From NCBI GenBank assembly GCA_009885805.1, contig VFJZ01000082.1, positions 1 to 38,809 on the forward strand: DNA of 38,809 nucleotides, given 5' to 3'. Of the stretch, positions 37,210 through 38,809 are shown piece by piece (positions within the stretch are counted from its first letter, which is position 1; each line of letters opens with the position of its first letter). The notes under the pieces were generated by a model, which saw only the letters and a program-made list of their open reading frames with translations, did not search any database and was not told where the DNA came from. The translations under genes were made by a program, and so were the position numbers. The DNA comes from Actinomycetota bacterium (lineage in GTDB: Bacteria; Actinomycetota; Thermoleophilia; Gaiellales; F1-60-MAGs149).

Positions 37210-38809
37210 CAGCCCCGTAGCGCCCGCAGCGCGTTCAGGATCACCGCCACGTCGATCGCCTCCTGCAGCAGCGCGCCCGCAATCGGCGGCAGGTAGCCGA
37301 GCGCGGCCGCAACCATCCCCGCGAACGACAGCGCCATCCCGACGAGAACGCTCTGACGGGCGATCGTCATCGAGCGCCGCCCGATCGAGACGGCGTCGGC
37401 GACGCGGTCGATGCGGTCGACGGTGATCACGGCGTCGGCGGTCTCCGAGGAGATCGTGGCGCCGGTGGCAGCGGCCAGAGCGATGCCGACGTCCGCCGCC
37501 GCCAGTGCCGGCGCGTCGTTGATGCCGTCGCCGACCATCAGCACCGGCGCCAGTTCCGGGTCGGCGCGGATCGCGCGCACGACAGCCACCTTGTCCGCCG
37601 GCGACTGGTCCGAGTAGACGGCGTCGACGCCGACGCGGGCGCCGATCGCCTCCGCCACCGCCCGGTGATCGCCGGACACCATCGCGACGTGTCGGACACC
37701 CGCCGCGCGCAGCGCCGGGACGAGCGACTCGGCGTCGGCACGGAGTTCGTCGCCGAGGACGATCTCGCCGGCGAGGTGGCCGTCGACGCCGACGAGGATC
37801 GCCGAGCGCGGCGCGGCTGCGTCGCCGGTCGCGATGACGTAGCCGGCAGCACGCAGGTAGCCGGCGCCGCCGAGGACGACACGATGCGAGCCGACGACGC
37901 CGGCGATGCCCCGGCCGGCCTCCTCGGACGAGGACAGCGGTCGCTCCAGCACCAGACCACGGGACTCCGCGGCGTGCACGACGGCCTCCGCCATGACGTG
38001 CGCGGAGGCCTGCTCCAGTGACGCCGCCAGGCGCAGCACCTCACCGGTGCCGAACCCGTCTGCAGCACGGACGTCCTCCACCGTCGGCGTGCCGCGCGTC
38101 AGCGTGCCGGTCTTGTCGAACAGCACGGTGCGGACGGTGCCGAGCCGCTCGATCACGCCGCCGCCCTTGACGACGATCCCCCGCCGGGCGGCGCGCGACA
38201 GGCCGGAGAGCAGCGCGATCGGGGCCGCCAGAATCAGCGGGCAGGGCGTCGCGATCACGAGCACGGCGACGGCGCGGACCGGGTCGCCGGAGGCGGCGAA
38301 CGCCGCGAGGGCCATCGCGATCGTGATCGCCAGGAACCAGACCGCGTACCGATCGGCGACGCGGACGAATGGCGCGCGCTCGCCCTCGGCGGCCTGGACG
38401 AGGCGGACGACGGCCGCGTACGAGCTGAGCGCCGCCGATGCCGTGGCGCGCACCTCGAACGCGTCACCGGCGTTCGCGACGCCGCTCCGCACCGTCTCCG
38501 AGGCGTGCCTGGCGACCGGCAGCGGCTCGCCGGTCAGCGCCGACTCGTCGAGCACGGCGGTGCCGAGCGCCTCTCCGTCCACGGGCACGACCTCGCCGCC
38601 CCGCACGAGCACGATGTCACCGGGTACCACGAGATCGACCGGCACCTCCTCGAAACCGTCGCCGACCCGCCGGTGCGCGATCCGCGGCGCGCGCTCGACG
38701 AGCGCCGACAGCTCCCGCCGGGCGCGCCGTGTTGCCGCCCGTTCGAGCGCATTGCCGCCAGCCAGCATCAGCGCGACGATCGCCGCCGCCAGGATCTCGC
38801 CGATCGCCA
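37209..38809 (-). CDS. Heavy-metal translocating P1B-type ATPase (5' end outside window)
   Basis: Only the last 533 residues are in the window. The actuator domain has DESALTGEPLPV. The ion-path helix carries Thr-Pro-Cys-Pro (VIATPCPLILAAP) instead of the common Cys-Pro-Cys. The phosphorylation motif is FDKTGTLT, and the hinge is MVGDGINDAPALAAADVGIAL. Two C-terminal membrane spans end the protein, with no added hemerythrin or metal-binding tail. TPC-type pumps are placed in the P1B-5 group, linked to nickel, cobalt or iron export; the metal here is not certain. It converges on the response regulator gene and shares its hairpin. Confidence 0.92.
   Translation of the reverse strand, partial: AIGEILAAAIVALMLAGGNALERAATRRARRELSALVERAPRIAHRRVGDGFEEVPVDLVVPGDIVLVRGGEVVPVDGEALGTAVLDESALTGEPLPVARHASETVRSGVANAGDAFEVRATASAALSSYAAVVRLVQAAEGERAPFVRVADRYAVWFLAITIAMALAAFAASGDPVRAVAVLVIATPCPLILAAPIALLSGLSRAARRGIVVKGGGVIERLGTVRTVLFDKTGTLTRGTPTVEDVRAADGFGTGEVLRLAASLEQASAHVMAEAVVHAAESRGLVLERPLSSSEEAGRGIAGVVGSHRVVLGGAGYLRAAGYVIATGDAAAPRSAILVGVDGHLAGEIVLGDELRADAESLVPALRAAGVRHVAMVSGDHRAVAEAIGARVGVDAVYSDQSPADKVAVVRAIRADPELAPVLMVGDGINDAPALAAADVGIALAAATGATISSETADAVITVDRIDRVADAVSIGRRSMTIARQSVLVGMALSFAGMVAAALGYLPPIAGALLQEAIDVAVILNALRALRG

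Overview
The window is GC-rich DNA with tightly packed genes and looks like chromosome from an actinobacterium of the class Thermoleophilia (Solirubrobacterales or Gaiellales type). The clues are frequent GTG starts, 4-base GTGA/ATGA/TTGA stop-start overlaps, and a surface-protein fragment near 23.7 kb with the 'RARLTYANVMA...' export signal and short collagen-like run that I associate with that class. I saw no rRNA, tRNA, CRISPR array, phage gene or transposase gene. No stretch longer than about 110 bases lacks a gene. Placement is by recognition of families, not by a search.

Layout. 1-3.8 kb, minus strand: a catabolic operon of two adjacent deoC-type aldolase genes (the first has lost key active-site residues), a D-2-hydroxyacid dehydrogenase and an aldehyde dehydrogenase cut by the window edge. 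3.9-9.1 kb, plus strand: a secreted putative glycoside hydrolase, a RidA-like protein, a gamma-glutamyltransferase and a copper amine oxidase, which suggests use of gamma-glutamyl compounds and amines. An Asp/Glu racemase-superfamily gene converges on it.

20.3-10.0 kb, minus strand: one 12-gene housekeeping run, dnaJ-prmA-rsmE-(SIS protein)-(MetE-like)-mtaB-yqeY-phoH-ybeY-(DgkA/PAP2 fusion)-(proline-rich membrane protein)-era. It covers protein folding, ribosome and tRNA modification, rRNA maturation and lipid-carrier recycling. hemW-hrcA lie just upstream but are separated from dnaJ by an opposite-strand AlkC-like DNA glycosylase gene; grpE and dnaK are absent here.

23.5-31.8 kb: a frameshifted surface-protein gene, a class III aminotransferase, a solitary TaqI-like DNA adenine methyltransferase, a membrane protein with a long run of Gly every fourth residue, gltX and nfo fired divergently from a 23-base gap, and three small cysteine-rich or secreted proteins. 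31.8-34.8 kb: gcvH and gcvT of the glycine cleavage system, an adenosine-deaminase-family gene whose ribosome-binding site and start codon sit in a hairpin, and a universal stress protein. 34.9-38.8 kb: a GAF sensor kinase and LuxR-type regulator pair facing a metal P-type ATPase cut by the window edge, with a strong shared hairpin between them.

The most unusual element is a family of six 31-base near-palindromes (9.06-9.26 and 23.51-24.31 kb). They have no stop codon in any of six frames, form the C-terminal codons of two converging genes, occur twice as pairs at a 37-base pitch, and one copy may supply the -35 box of a promoter. A second theme is a -10-like hexamer placed 9-10 bases before the start codon of several first genes, which suggests leaderless transcripts.
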